NCBI GenBank assembly: GCA_020630435.1
Contig: JAHDBJ010000048.1
Location: forward strand, 1 to 34,412
From: Saprospiraceae bacterium
GTDB lineage: Bacteria > Bacteroidota > Bacteroidia > Chitinophagales > Saprospiraceae
Direction of reading: 5' to 3'
Length of the DNA stretch: 34,412 nucleotides
Below the pieces are notes generated by a model. The model did not search any database and was not told the origin of the DNA. It was given only the letters and a program-made list of their open reading frames with translations. The translations under genes and the position numbers were made by a program. This document shows, in pieces, positions 17,162-26,978 of the stretch (position 1 is its first letter; each line of letters opens with the position of its first letter).

Positions 17162-20100
17162 TTAGTTTGTAATAAATACCTTCTGAGTATAGTAATTATT
17201 ATGAATACGGTATTGAAGAAAATAAAGTCCTTCCATTAAATCACCTAAATGTTGAATATTTTGATGTTGATTTAGCTCCCTCTCTAATACTTTTACACCT
17301 AATTTATTTATTAGTTTCACTTTAATTGGTGCTTCAATATTTATTGAATTATCAATATCAATATAAAGCATATTAGATGTTGGGTTGGGATATACTTTTA
17401 GTAATGGTTCTTCAATCTTCCTATACTTTATTAAGTTAGAATGCATTTTTTTATAAAATTTAATGGGTTGAAGATGTGTTTCTCTGCTATATTTCACTTC
17501 TCTTATACTTTCACATACAGTCCTAATCGTCCAAGAATAACATTTCTTTCGATCTAAATCTGTTATATTAAGGCTATTTTTCCTTGTCTTAATTCTTTTT
17601 AAAAGTCTAGGTCTAGTAAGACAACCTTCTATACTCCCCTCATAAAGACTTACTTCATACATTGAGGCTTGTTTTACCCTATCCCAAACAACTTGTACAC
17701 TATCATAAATAAATTCACTTTCTGGTTGATATGGATCTTCGGGAGTAGGGCAACTTCCATCCGTTCCTAATATCGACATTAAGGTTAATGAATTGGAATG
17801 CTCACAATAATAAATCATACCTGTTTCCGTATTGATTAAAGTAACAACTATATTAATGTTATAAATTTGACTTACAGCAAAAGTATTAATGTACTCATGT
17901 GTAAAAGAATAAGAGTCTCCTATATTATTTGTTACTTGACCATTTCCCCAAGTGATGTTCGTTCCAATAATTTCAAGTTCAGGATTACTATTGTGCATCG
18001 TAACATATGCTTTTAAGGATAAAGAACTTGCGACAGTAGGAATTTGTCCCATATCGATAATCATATCTTCGCAAGAAGACGTTAAACTCGTATCGTTACA
18101 ACCTCCAGACCAGCACATTTTATTCGACCAATCAGAATAGGTATCATCATTGATACATTTAGCACGCACTTGGACACTTCCACAAGTACCATAGTTTGCA
18201 GGGATTTCCATAAAGGTTTGGTTGGTTTCAAGAATCGTTTCAGAACCATTTTGCGTCCCACCACAACAATCTACATCTAATGATGTAATCAAGACTTCAT
18301 AAACGTCTACTCCTAGAAGGTCGTCCCAATAAAAGTATGTACCAAGTGGCGCTCCATCACTCGTACTAAATTGTTCACAATTTGAAATTACAGGAGCGTC
18401 AATATAACAATTCGCTGGCGTTGTATAAACATAGGTATCGGTGCAAGTGTAGATACCATTTTGGTTGAGGTCAAAAATTTCGACACTTACCGTTACCGTT
18501 GTGGTAATAATTTGCTCCAATGGAAATTGATAGTTGAATGAATTATTTTCTAAACCTGAGAAAGTTTCAATGTCACCATTACCATAATCAATATTGACAC
18601 TTTGAATAACCTGAGTATTATCCAGTGTATTTACAGATATATCTAGATTTATATCAGAAGATTGTGAAAAACTTTCATCAAAATTAATATTGATATTGCT
18701 ACAATCTCCCGTTATTGCAGGGCAATCTCCTAATACAAAGATCGAAACAATATCAGAATTATTACAAGTTCCCTGAAATCCAGGTACTACATAATCCCAC
18801 TGAAAAGTGTATGTATTTCCAAAAACCAGTTGGGAAATCAATGGAGCATTAGAAGTCGGATCAGAAAATGTCACTAGCGGATTATCATCAACTTGAGTCC
18901 ATTGACCACTATAAGTAGAATAAGGGACAGGAGTACCAATCAAATAAGTACTCGTTTCATTTTCACAAAGATACTGGTCCGAACCTGCGCTAATTGGTTC
19001 TGCCTCCCCACTAACCGTTATCGTAAACGTTTTATCTGCTAGACACTCATCTGCATTTACTTCAAACGTAAAGTCAAAATCTACATCATTTATCTTAGGC
19101 TCTGCCAAAATAGTGTAATCCCCAGGAATCAAATTACTAATTATACCTATATCGATTTCAGCCGTTGAACCTACTGGTTCACTAATAATTGAAAAAAAAT
19201 AGCCACTTGACGAGCCCGTTCTGAAATCATATAAAGAAGTGGTCGTTACACCACAAGGAAGCGTTCCATCCACAAAATTTGCTTCACCAAAAATACAAAA
19301 GGAATACCGTTGATAATCAGGGCATATTATAGACTCACTTATATTTTCTTCATTTATGACCATACCTTGATCATCTACAGTTAGGATATGAGTGTTCACA
19401 ATACATTCAATAGAATATGACATCTCCACTCTTTCACAAGATGCAGGTGTCTCGTCGCAATTACTCAAGTCGACAACTAAATTTCCTGCGAGGTCATTAG
19501 AAACAATTTCAATACAATCATAATGTGTTAACTCTTCATCATACAAAGAATATGTTGTCGTAATCGTTTCTGTAGTGGTAATACCATCAACTCCTGTATA
19601 TACATTGGTGTCCGTTGTTGGATCAGGTATGGTCACAGTTTCAAACGATATAGGAACAGCTTCAGGAAAAGTACAGAAATTATATTTAGTGCTATTCCCT
19701 TCCGTAAAAGGCTCAAAAAAGGTCATCGTAATAATATCACAGCCCGTTACACAGCCTGTAGTACACCATTCGAACTGATATGTTCCTGCTTTTGTAACCA
19801 TCACATCACTATTGGGTAGCGTCACATCCGCAAAAACAGGAGGAGCTGCGCCTAGTGGTGTACTAACAACCGTCCAAATTCCTTCTTGACAGGGCTTAAA
19901 ATAGGTAGCCTCCAGTTGTTTTGACAACATACAAATTTCACCATCATCTCCTGCATCTATTGGAACATCGGTATTTATTAAATTAAAATATTCTGTTATC
20001 TCATTACTACATTCGCCTGCTATTAATTTATATGTAATCGCTAATTCTTTACAGGGATATTGATCTTTTAGCGTTAAGGTAATTTGATTGCCAGATTCAA

Positions 20101-20605
20101 CCCCATCAAACCATCCTGTATTGTAAATCCATTCAAAACTCCCTCCTGTAGCAGGTGCATTACCACTAAGTGTTATAGTATTGGAACAAGATTGAAAATC
20201 TACAACTTGCATCGTTGCAGGAGGGTTAGGCGTTATGGTAATAATAGCTTCATCACAAACAATAGTACCATCTTCACACGAATTGACACAAAATCTATAG
20301 ATATAATCACCTGGTATGATTAAACCATTTAAGATGGCTTCAAATGACGGAGTATTTATATCTATTTTTTCATCCGATAAGGTAGCACTTGCCCCTACAG
20401 GCTGCTCAATAATTTCCCAATAGAAATTGGGATTGGCAGAAAATTCAGAGCTTACTTCTGGAATAAAAGACTCAATTTCAAATTGCGTTGTTGGACAAAT
20501 CGTAAAGTCTGCTCCAGCATTTACACTACAGTTTCCTATTTGAGCGATTCCATTTACGATATATAAAAAAAGAAATATTACGATTAAAGTAGCTTTGTTC
20601 TTCAT
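17162..20605 (-). CDS. Large secreted adhesin-like protein with T9SS sorting domain
   Basis: The 1147-residue protein has a signal peptide (about 1-22). A long chain of cysteine-bearing beta-sandwich modules follows, at least three opening with the pattern NAGADFTIC / DAGDDGEIC / SAGSDQYLC. These are PKD- or Ig-like repeats common in Bacteroidota surface and gliding-associated proteins. Later regions carry DYGNGDIETFSG and WGNGQVTNNIG segments (PKD-like) and a fibronectin-III-like stretch (VQVVWDRVKQASMYEVSLYEG, CYSWTIRTVCES). The last 80 residues are a T9SS type A sorting domain (LKVYPNPTSNMLYIDI). No catalytic motif was found, so adhesion or matrix function is inferred. It is convergent with the sulfatase gene and shares a terminator region with it. 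Confidence 0.82.
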   Translation of the reverse strand: MKNKATLIVIFLFLYIVNGIAQIGNCSVNAGADFTICPTTQFEIESFIPEVSSEFSANPNFYWEIIEQPVGASATLSDEKIDINTPSFEAILNGLIIPGDYIYRFCVNSCEDGTIVCDEAIITITPNPPATMQVVDFQSCSNTITLSGNAPATGGSFEWIYNTGWFDGVESGNQITLTLKDQYPCKELAITYKLIAGECSNEITEYFNLINTDVPIDAGDDGEICMLSKQLEATYFKPCQEGIWTVVSTPLGAAPPVFADVTLPNSDVMVTKAGTYQFEWCTTGCVTGCDIITMTFFEPFTEGNSTKYNFCTFPEAVPISFETVTIPDPTTDTNVYTGVDGITTTETITTTYSLYDEELTHYDCIEIVSNDLAGNLVVDLSNCDETPASCERVEMSYSIECIVNTHILTVDDQGMVINEENISESIICPDYQRYSFCIFGEANFVDGTLPCGVTTTSLYDFRTGSSSGYFFSIISEPVGSTAEIDIGIISNLIPGDYTILAEPKINDVDFDFTFEVNADECLADKTFTITVSGEAEPISAGSDQYLCENETSTYLIGTPVPYSTYSGQWTQVDDNPLVTFSDPTSNAPLISQLVFGNTYTFQWDYVVPGFQGTCNNSDIVSIFVLGDCPAITGDCSNININFDESFSQSSDINLDISVNTLDNTQVIQSVNIDYGNGDIETFSGLENNSFNYQFPLEQIITTTVTVSVEIFDLNQNGIYTCTDTYVYTTPANCYIDAPVISNCEQFSTSDGAPLGTYFYWDDLLGVDVYEVLITSLDVDCCGGTQNGSETILETNQTFMEIPANYGTCGSVQVRAKCINDDTYSDWSNKMCWSGGCNDTSLTSSCEDMIIDMGQIPTVASSLSLKAYVTMHNSNPELEIIGTNITWGNGQVTNNIGDSYSFTHEYINTFAVSQIYNINIVVTLINTETGMIYYCEHSNSLTLMSILGTDGSCPTPEDPYQPESEFIYDSVQVVWDRVKQASMYEVSLYEGSIEGCLTRPRLLKRIKTRKNSLNITDLDRKKCYSWTIRTVCESIREVKYSRETHLQPIKFYKKMHSNLIKYRKIEEPLLKVYPNPTSNMLYIDIDNSINIEAPIKVKLINKLGVKVLERELNQHQNIQHLGDLMEGLYFLQYRIHNNYYTQKVFITN

Positions 20606-20802
20606 AATCTAGGTTTTAATGTTTTTAAATGAGTTCCCCTTACTTGTCTACCTAAATTTAACCTAGAATATTAAGATCTTTTAATGCTAATGAATAAATG
20701 TCATTTTTGAAGAAATAAGTGCATAAAAACCATTCCCGTTTAGAAATGGCTTCAATTGAAAGCATAAGAGGATAAATCAGTATATCAATATTTTTTTGTT
20801 TG

Positions 20803-20818
20803 AATTCCTTGTGGAATT
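20803..20818 (+). promoter_or_regulatory. Palindrome upstream of the WYL regulator gene, possible operator
   Basis: AATTCC-TTGT-GGAATT is a perfect 6-4-6 inverted repeat 62 bases before the regulator's ATG, in the intergenic region that heads the cas operon. WYL-type regulators bind short palindromes, so autoregulation here is plausible but unproven. Confidence 0.35.
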
Positions 20819-20880
20819 TATTTGTTTTTTTCATCTATATTAGTGAACGCTTATATATTAACCTAAACAAAGCAAAAACG

Positions 20881-21801
20881 ATGAGTAATGAACAGACCTA
20901 TCGCACTAGAGCTCGTATTGTTCAGTTATTATTTTTAATAGTTGAATCCCCTAAAAGATATAGTAAAGCAGAATTAATACAAAGATTCGGTGCGAAAGAG
21001 GGTACTATAAAAGGTGATTTTAAAATTTTCAGAAACCTTGGACTAGACCTAAGATATGATAGTAATTATCGTTATTATTTCACAGAAAATAAAGTCTTAA
21101 GACAATTCAAAGATTTGCTATACTTCTCCGAAGAAGATCGACTCTTACTTACCCAAGCTATTGATCATCTTGATAAAGGAGGAAAACGAGGAGAACGTTT
21201 AAAAAGAAAACTGGATTCCTTGTATAATTTCAGTTTGCTTGGTCATGACTTTTTAAGATCTCCTTATTTAGCAAAAATAGAACTGCTACGAAAATCTGCT
21301 AAATTCAAAAAACAGGTCATCCTCCAAAATTATTATTCCTCTTCTAGTAATAAAATATCCGACCGATTAGTAGAATGCTTTCATATTCAACCTGATGCCG
21401 ATACGCTCCAAGCATACGAACCACATAATGAAGATCTTCGACACTTTAGAATTTCACGATTAAAAGGTGTCTTAATAACCAATGATGATTGGAAGTTTGA
21501 AAAAAGACATCATGTTAAACGAACGGATCCTTTTAGAATAGTAGATGATGAACAAATTCCTGTCCATTTAAGATTAAAAATTGGTGCAAGGAATGAACTC
21601 ATTGAGCGATTTCCATTAACAAAGAATAGAATTATGGAAACTCAAGAATCTAATGTATTTGATTTTCAAGCAGATATCAATCATAAATTTCTGGGTCTTA
21701 CAAATTTCATTCTAGGATTTCATCATCAATTAGTTGAAATCTGCTCTCCAGATATTCTTATTGATCACCTTAATGAGGAAATAAAAAAGATGCACTTTTA
21801 A
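20881..21801 (+). CDS. WYL-domain transcriptional regulator heading the cas operon
   Basis: The 306-residue protein has an N-terminal winged helix-turn-helix (about 8-70; YSKAELIQRFGAKEGTIKGDFKIFRNLG) and a central WYL domain (about 135-215; QVILQNYYSSSSNKISDRLV, RHFRISRLKGVL) with a C-terminal WCX-type extension. WYL domains sense nucleic acid or nucleotide ligands, and such regulators often accompany CRISPR-Cas and phage-defence loci. The ATG at 20881 is used because the open frame further upstream has only a TTG start and contains no domain. Its position 78 bp before cas6, on the same strand, makes it the likely regulator of the cas operon. Confidence 0.85.
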   Translation: MSNEQTYRTRARIVQLLFLIVESPKRYSKAELIQRFGAKEGTIKGDFKIFRNLGLDLRYDSNYRYYFTENKVLRQFKDLLYFSEEDRLLLTQAIDHLDKGGKRGERLKRKLDSLYNFSLLGHDFLRSPYLAKIELLRKSAKFKKQVILQNYYSSSSNKISDRLVECFHIQPDADTLQAYEPHNEDLRHFRISRLKGVLITNDDWKFEKRHHVKRTDPFRIVDDEQIPVHLRLKIGARNELIERFPLTKNRIMETQESNVFDFQADINHKFLGLTNFILGFHHQLVEICSPDILIDHLNEEIKKMHF

Positions 21802-21879
21802 TATTTTTTTTAGTGGGGGGCATATAGATTGACCACCCTCCATTATATGTTTGTATTATTATTTATAAAAAATAAGCTC

Positions 21880-22656
21880 ATGCGACTAAAACTGACCCTC
21901 CAACATGAACCCAATCAAGTATTACCTGTCAATTATCAATACTTGATCAGTTCATGGATTTACAAAACTTTAGCAACAGCCGATCAAACTTTTGCTACTT
22001 GGCTACACCATCAAGGATATGGATTGAATGGACGAAAGTATAAATTGTTCACATTTAGCCCTTTACAGCCCGCTTGGTTTGATCTGGATCGACAAAATGC
22101 TACGATTTCGCTTTCCAAATCTCCTACGGTACTAACCTTGTCTTTTCATATGGACAAAGCAATGGAAAACTTTGTCATAGGACTATTTCAACAACAATCT
22201 TTCACGCTACAAAGTGGTCGAATGAAAGCAGCGTTGAACGTTGCGGCTTTAGAGATACTGCCTCAACCGCTTTTTCGCCATCGGATGCGGTTTCGATTAT
22301 TGACTCCGCTCTGTGTGAGCCAAAATGTAGAGGGGAAAACTCATGCTCAATATCTACATCCAGAGGATAAGGATTTTGATAAATTGTTGATCCAGAATCT
22401 TAAAAATAAGCAAAGGGCATTGCACCCTCAATTAGCTGGATTGGAGGAATGGAATGATGAAGGCTTCCCCTACGATTATGTTGTCCTTTCCAGACCAAAA
22501 GCAAAACTGCTCCACATAAAAGGTACAAAAATAAAAGGATATTTGTGTGATTTTGAATTAACTGCTCCTAGCGAATTACTCGAAATAGGTTACTTCTCTG
22601 GCTTCGGAGAAAAGAACTCTAGTTTGGGTATGGGCATGGTGGAGGTTTTAAAATAA
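21880..22656 (+). CDS. cas6: CRISPR pre-crRNA endoribonuclease Cas6
   Basis: The 258-residue protein starts at the ATG giving MRLKLTLQ, the typical beta-1 strand of a Cas6 ferredoxin fold; an upstream TTG at 21829 adds an unconserved 17 residues. An early His in ATWLHHQGYG is a candidate for the general-base position, and the C-terminal glycine-rich loop GYFSGFGEKNSSLGMG is the family hallmark. Cas6 cuts pre-crRNA within each repeat, leaving the 8-base ATTGAAAC handle. Only one cas6 is present, so it must process both array repeat types, which differ at three positions. It lies 6 bp before cas3. Confidence 0.92.
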   Translation: MRLKLTLQHEPNQVLPVNYQYLISSWIYKTLATADQTFATWLHHQGYGLNGRKYKLFTFSPLQPAWFDLDRQNATISLSKSPTVLTLSFHMDKAMENFVIGLFQQQSFTLQSGRMKAALNVAALEILPQPLFRHRMRFRLLTPLCVSQNVEGKTHAQYLHPEDKDFDKLLIQNLKNKQRALHPQLAGLEEWNDEGFPYDYVVLSRPKAKLLHIKGTKIKGYLCDFELTAPSELLEIGYFSGFGEKNSSLGMGMVEVLK

Positions 22657-22662
22657 ATAGAG

Positions 22663-25233
22663 ATGAACCCCTTCAATAAATTTAGCAAAGATATAACTGG
22701 TTTTCTTCCTTATCAATACCAATCAAAGGTGGCTGAACATCTTTTAAAGGATAAAAATGTAATCCTATCTGTACCAACGGGTGCTGGAAAAACTTGGGCT
22801 TCGATTGTACCTTTTCTATATGCAAAAAAAGAAAATCTAGATTTTCCTAAAAAGATGATTTATAGTTTGCCGCTTAGAGCATTGTGTAATTCTATCTCAC
22901 AAGATGTAAACGAGGTTATAAATAAAAAGGGATTTGAAGGATTAGCCTCTATTCAAACAGGGGAATTTAGCGAAGATAAATACTTTGAAAATGATATTAT
23001 TTTTTCTACGATAGATCAAACTTTGAGTAATTTTTTATGTTTTCCCTTGCCCTTGTCACAACGTCAGGCGAATATCAATGCAGGTGCTTTAATTGGTAAT
23101 TATTTGGTCTTTGATGAATTTCACCTTTTAGATGGAGAACGCTCAATGGCGACTACTCTAGGGATGTTAAGAATGCTTGGCAAGTTAAGTCGCTTTTGTA
23201 TTATGACAGCTACTTTGAGCAATGAGTTTATGGATAGGCTGAAAGGTGTTCTAGACAATGTCGAAATTGTTACTTTAGATGGTTTTGATGATGATAAAAG
23301 TAAAATTGGTTCTTTAAAGCCACAAGAGGGTAAAACTTGTAAAAAAGAAATTGAAGTTGTAGAAGGTGTTATTAATGCTGAAAAAATCAAGAAATACCAT
23401 ATTAATAAGACGATTGTAATTTGTAATCGAGTGGAAACAGCTCAACGGGTTTATTTAGAATTGGAAGATTGGGCAAAGGGAAAAAATGTAAATTTAATCT
23501 GTTTACATTCTCGGTTTTTTGATAGGCATCGTAAGGCAACAGAAAAGAAATTAAAAATACTTTTTGGTAAAGGCGTAAAAGAGCAAAAAACCAATTCAAT
23601 TTTAATTTCTACACAAGTAATTGAAGCAGGCATGGATATTTCTTGCGAAGTCATGCACACAGAAATTGCTCCAATAAATGCGATTTTACAACGTGTTGGA
23701 CGTTGTGCAAGATATACAGGCGAGCATGGAAAAGTGTTTGTTTATGATGTTTTGAAAGAGGAAGAAAGGGCAAAAATTGATATTCAGGAGTTTAAAGGTT
23801 TATCTAAAGAGGATAAAACCGAGATTCAGAAATTGAAAAATCTTTATCTGCCGTATGATGAGACACTTTGTAAAGTAACTTTTGAAAAACTGAAACTACC
23901 CGAAAATCGACAATTAAACGAAGCTGTAACTATTCGGTTGGTTAATGAGATTTTAGAAAAGGAGGAAAATGAGATTTGGAATGGATTCAAAGATAAATTT
24001 AGATTTCCTGATATAAGAAATGCTTGGCGGACTTCCGTTGAGGACAAATTTGGAGCAAAAAACTTATACCGTGAATTAGTTCGAGATATACAAAGTACGG
24101 AAGTTGTGATTATTGACAATCCTAATACTGCTATAAAAGCTCCTTTTTCATGGGAAAGTGTGAGCCTTTTCAAATGGAGTTTGGTTAAGTGGATAAAAGA
24201 AGTTTTTGAAGAACATCAACACAAATTTGATGATGAAAGTAATTTTTGGATAGTTGGTACTATTCGACATAAAGAAGATTTGTTTTTAGAACTTGACGAA
24301 AAGGAAATCAAATATGAATTCCATTTTTTTAAAGATATTGAAGCTGTTAAAGAAACACATGAAACGTTATTTTTGAATAAAGAACTATTTCATTATCATC
24401 ATTCAATTGGATTTAACAAAGTAGAAAAAGGCAAAGAAAAGTCAGAATTTAAAGACCTAAAGGATAAGGAACAATTTATTCACGCTTACCGAAAGGATAC
24501 TTTTATTCAGCACACAGAGGGTTTGTTAGGTGCTTTTGAAAAAGATTTTATTCGAGAAAATCAGTTAGATTTTATATTCAAAGTTTTTAACGAACGATTA
24601 AAGTCAACGATTGATTTTAAAAAATTAATACAACTCATTTTGATTTTACACGATTACGGCAAGTTAGATGATAGGTGGCAAAAATGGATGCAGACCTACC
24701 AAAAAGCCTTATCAGAACTAGATAATTCTCCTTTTACTTATCAAGATAAATTAGCACTTGGACACACTGGATTTGATACAAAAGAAGAAAAAGAACGTTT
24801 AGGCAAACAATATGAAGAAGTTGTAAAAAAGGTAGAAAAGTCTATTAAAGAAAAGCTAAATGGTGGTCGTCCTCGTCATTCAGGTGTTGGTGCATTGGTG
24901 GTTTTTGATGTTTTAGAAGAATGGTTAGGAAGTAATAAGTTGTGGGATAAATTATTTGTTCCTGCTTCTTATGCTATTGCTCGACATCATGGAGTAAGCA
25001 ATGATAGTTGTCCTGAATTTTTTATTTCAGATCATAACTATCAATCAATGAAACACCTTTTGGATAAATATGGATTTGGTAAGTATCGCTTATCACAAAA
25101 AGAGAAAGAAGAAAAGTTGGATGATTTTACAAGTTATAGTCATTCGAGTTTTCTACTGTATTTGTTCTTTGTGCGGGTTTTAAGGCTTTGTGATCAAAAA
25201 GCTACTGATGATTTTAAGAAATATTTAAACTAA
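22663..25233 (+). CDS. cas3: CRISPR helicase-nuclease Cas3 with C-terminal HD domain
   Basis: The 856-residue protein opens directly with the superfamily 2 helicase: Walker A SVPTGAGKTW (Lys43), motif II DEFH (151-154), motif III TATLS, then the second RecA domain with VIEAGMDISCE and QRVGRCAR. The HD nuclease motifs come after the helicase: LHDYGKLDDRWQKW (His663-Asp664, Lys667), RPRHSG (His739) and ARHHG (His775-His776). Cas3 unwinds and degrades target DNA recruited by Cascade. In most Cas3 proteins the HD domain is N-terminal, so the order here is reversed. Both activities look intact. The gene sits second in the operon, before cas8, whereas I-B loci usually have cas3 after cas5. Confidence 0.92.
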   Translation: MNPFNKFSKDITGFLPYQYQSKVAEHLLKDKNVILSVPTGAGKTWASIVPFLYAKKENLDFPKKMIYSLPLRALCNSISQDVNEVINKKGFEGLASIQTGEFSEDKYFENDIIFSTIDQTLSNFLCFPLPLSQRQANINAGALIGNYLVFDEFHLLDGERSMATTLGMLRMLGKLSRFCIMTATLSNEFMDRLKGVLDNVEIVTLDGFDDDKSKIGSLKPQEGKTCKKEIEVVEGVINAEKIKKYHINKTIVICNRVETAQRVYLELEDWAKGKNVNLICLHSRFFDRHRKATEKKLKILFGKGVKEQKTNSILISTQVIEAGMDISCEVMHTEIAPINAILQRVGRCARYTGEHGKVFVYDVLKEEERAKIDIQEFKGLSKEDKTEIQKLKNLYLPYDETLCKVTFEKLKLPENRQLNEAVTIRLVNEILEKEENEIWNGFKDKFRFPDIRNAWRTSVEDKFGAKNLYRELVRDIQSTEVVIIDNPNTAIKAPFSWESVSLFKWSLVKWIKEVFEEHQHKFDDESNFWIVGTIRHKEDLFLELDEKEIKYEFHFFKDIEAVKETHETLFLNKELFHYHHSIGFNKVEKGKEKSEFKDLKDKEQFIHAYRKDTFIQHTEGLLGAFEKDFIRENQLDFIFKVFNERLKSTIDFKKLIQLILILHDYGKLDDRWQKWMQTYQKALSELDNSPFTYQDKLALGHTGFDTKEEKERLGKQYEEVVKKVEKSIKEKLNGGRPRHSGVGALVVFDVLEEWLGSNKLWDKLFVPASYAIARHHGVSNDSCPEFFISDHNYQSMKHLLDKYGFGKYRLSQKEKEEKLDDFTSYSHSSFLLYLFFVRVLRLCDQKATDDFKKYLN

Positions 25234-25238
25234 AAAAT

Positions 25239-26978
25239 ATGTATAAAACCTTTTATATACCAAAAAACGCAAACACTTTTGCTGACACCTTAGAAGCTTA
25301 TGGTATTGCTCATTTGGTTGAAGCAATTTATGACAATCAAAACATTGAAGGTAGTATTCAGATTAATGATAAAGGTATTTATTATCAGGTTGAATTAGAT
25401 GAACCGATTACAAATGAAGTTTTAGATAAGCTTACTTCTTTCCAAGTAATTGAGTTTCTCAAAAAAGATGATAAAATTGTTTTACCTGATAATTTAGGGC
25501 GGAAGGAATATTTTAACTATCCCGAACAACGAGAACTAAAAAAACAACGTAAGTCTGATTTTGATAAAATTTCAGATTTGAAAGGTGAGAATTATAAAAA
25601 GGCAAAATTAAAGATTGAAGAAAAATATCATAGTGAAGGTCATCAAAGAATCCGAGATGACTACGACGTTTTTGCTCAATTAATCTCTAACCCTTATGCT
25701 GCATTTTTAAAACTGTACCGAAATTTTGACAACAATCAAGAGTATTTTAAAACTTTGATTTCAGAAGTTTTAAATGAGTATTTGCCAGAAGATAATCGAA
25801 TTCCTACAGCGTACAAAGCACTTTTGAAGGCTAAAAAAATCATAGTCGATGAGAAGGCTACGATGTTACAGCTAATTAACCCCAATCAAGGAAAAGGATT
25901 AAATAAGGCAAAGGCAACAGGAATGAGTGTGGGTAATCTAAAAGGGAATTGGATAAAGGAGACGATGAAGATTAGTGGTGCTTTGAATTTTGGGATGATT
26001 TGTCAGGCAGTAAAGGTTGGGAGTAGCTATGATATGAAAGTCTTTGTTCCTGCTTTTAGCAAAATGAATTTACATGAGAAAAGAAAGATCATGAAAGCCT
26101 TTAAAAGAACGGTTAAGAGTAATTCTCCCATCAAGTTAGATGTTTTGAATATGCTAAAAATCATTGAGTTGTTTTTGAATGAATCTGAGAAAAAAGAACA
26201 TCGAAAGGTTAAAGAATTTCTTCTCGGTTTACATTCCGTTTATCAAAAAGATTTAGGACAAAACAAGGCGGTTGTAAATATTGGTTTTCTACAAACACCC
26301 GATTTTATTGGCTTAGAGGATAAGGAAGATTGGTTACAAATCATTGATGAGCAGAAGCGATTAATGAACGGGATAACCGAACAAGGTGATGCCATGATTG
26401 GTTTATTGGCGTATCGAAAATTTTTGAATGGTTCTGATATTAATGAATATTTCAAGTTTAACTATTGGTATGCAGCTTATCTGATGCAAGAATTGAATAA
26501 AAAACAGACTTATGTATCCCCAAACAAAATTGAAACTTTAAATAAAATATTTAACCTAATAGAAAAAAATGATTCAACAATGAAATTTAAAGAAATTATT
26601 GAAAATGAAGGCTTTGTAAGTGTAGCATCCGCTATTCGTAAAAGCACTGTTAATATACAGTATACACCAAAAGATCAACGAAAATTTGATGTGCAGTATG
26701 GTCTAGCTCAAAAATTACAAAACAAGTCAAATTCTAAAGAAAGTTTGATTGCCTTTATTGGAGAATTTGTAGCAAAATACAACTCTGATACTGCAAAGCA
26801 ATATGAAAAAACAAAACAGGCTTTCAGAGCAAACGTAAAGGACAAAGAGTTAGCAGCCTTTTTCGAGTTAGCCGATGAGGTAAAACCTAAAGTATTAGGT
26901 GCAATGCTAGCAGCATATGGGTTTGCATTAAATAAAAAAAATGAGCCCACCGTTTCAACGGTGGACAACAAAAAATAA
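25239..26978 (+). CDS. cas8: Cas8-like Cascade large subunit
   Basis: The 579-residue protein sits where the large subunit is expected, between cas3 and cas7. It starts MYKTFYIPKNANTFADTLEAYG, similar to the opening of several Cas8 groups. It is Lys- and Asn-rich with a helical C-terminal region and only one clear Cys, so no zinc-finger (CxxC) motif is visible. I do not recognise a specific Cas8 subfamily; assignment rests mainly on position and size. In Cascade the large subunit reads the PAM and recruits Cas3. The last 11 residues (EPTVSTVDNKK) are encoded by the left palindrome of the adjacent IS200-like element, so the native C-terminus has probably been replaced. Confidence 0.75.
   Translation: MYKTFYIPKNANTFADTLEAYGIAHLVEAIYDNQNIEGSIQINDKGIYYQVELDEPITNEVLDKLTSFQVIEFLKKDDKIVLPDNLGRKEYFNYPEQRELKKQRKSDFDKISDLKGENYKKAKLKIEEKYHSEGHQRIRDDYDVFAQLISNPYAAFLKLYRNFDNNQEYFKTLISEVLNEYLPEDNRIPTAYKALLKAKKIIVDEKATMLQLINPNQGKGLNKAKATGMSVGNLKGNWIKETMKISGALNFGMICQAVKVGSSYDMKVFVPAFSKMNLHEKRKIMKAFKRTVKSNSPIKLDVLNMLKIIELFLNESEKKEHRKVKEFLLGLHSVYQKDLGQNKAVVNIGFLQTPDFIGLEDKEDWLQIIDEQKRLMNGITEQGDAMIGLLAYRKFLNGSDINEYFKFNYWYAAYLMQELNKKQTYVSPNKIETLNKIFNLIEKNDSTMKFKEIIENEGFVSVASAIRKSTVNIQYTPKDQRKFDVQYGLAQKLQNKSNSKESLIAFIGEFVAKYNSDTAKQYEKTKQAFRANVKDKELAAFFELADEVKPKVLGAMLAAYGFALNKKNEPTVSTVDNKK

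Noticed and set aside
23121-24173. Several minus-strand frames within cas3
   Set aside because: Antisense shadows of a strongly conserved gene.
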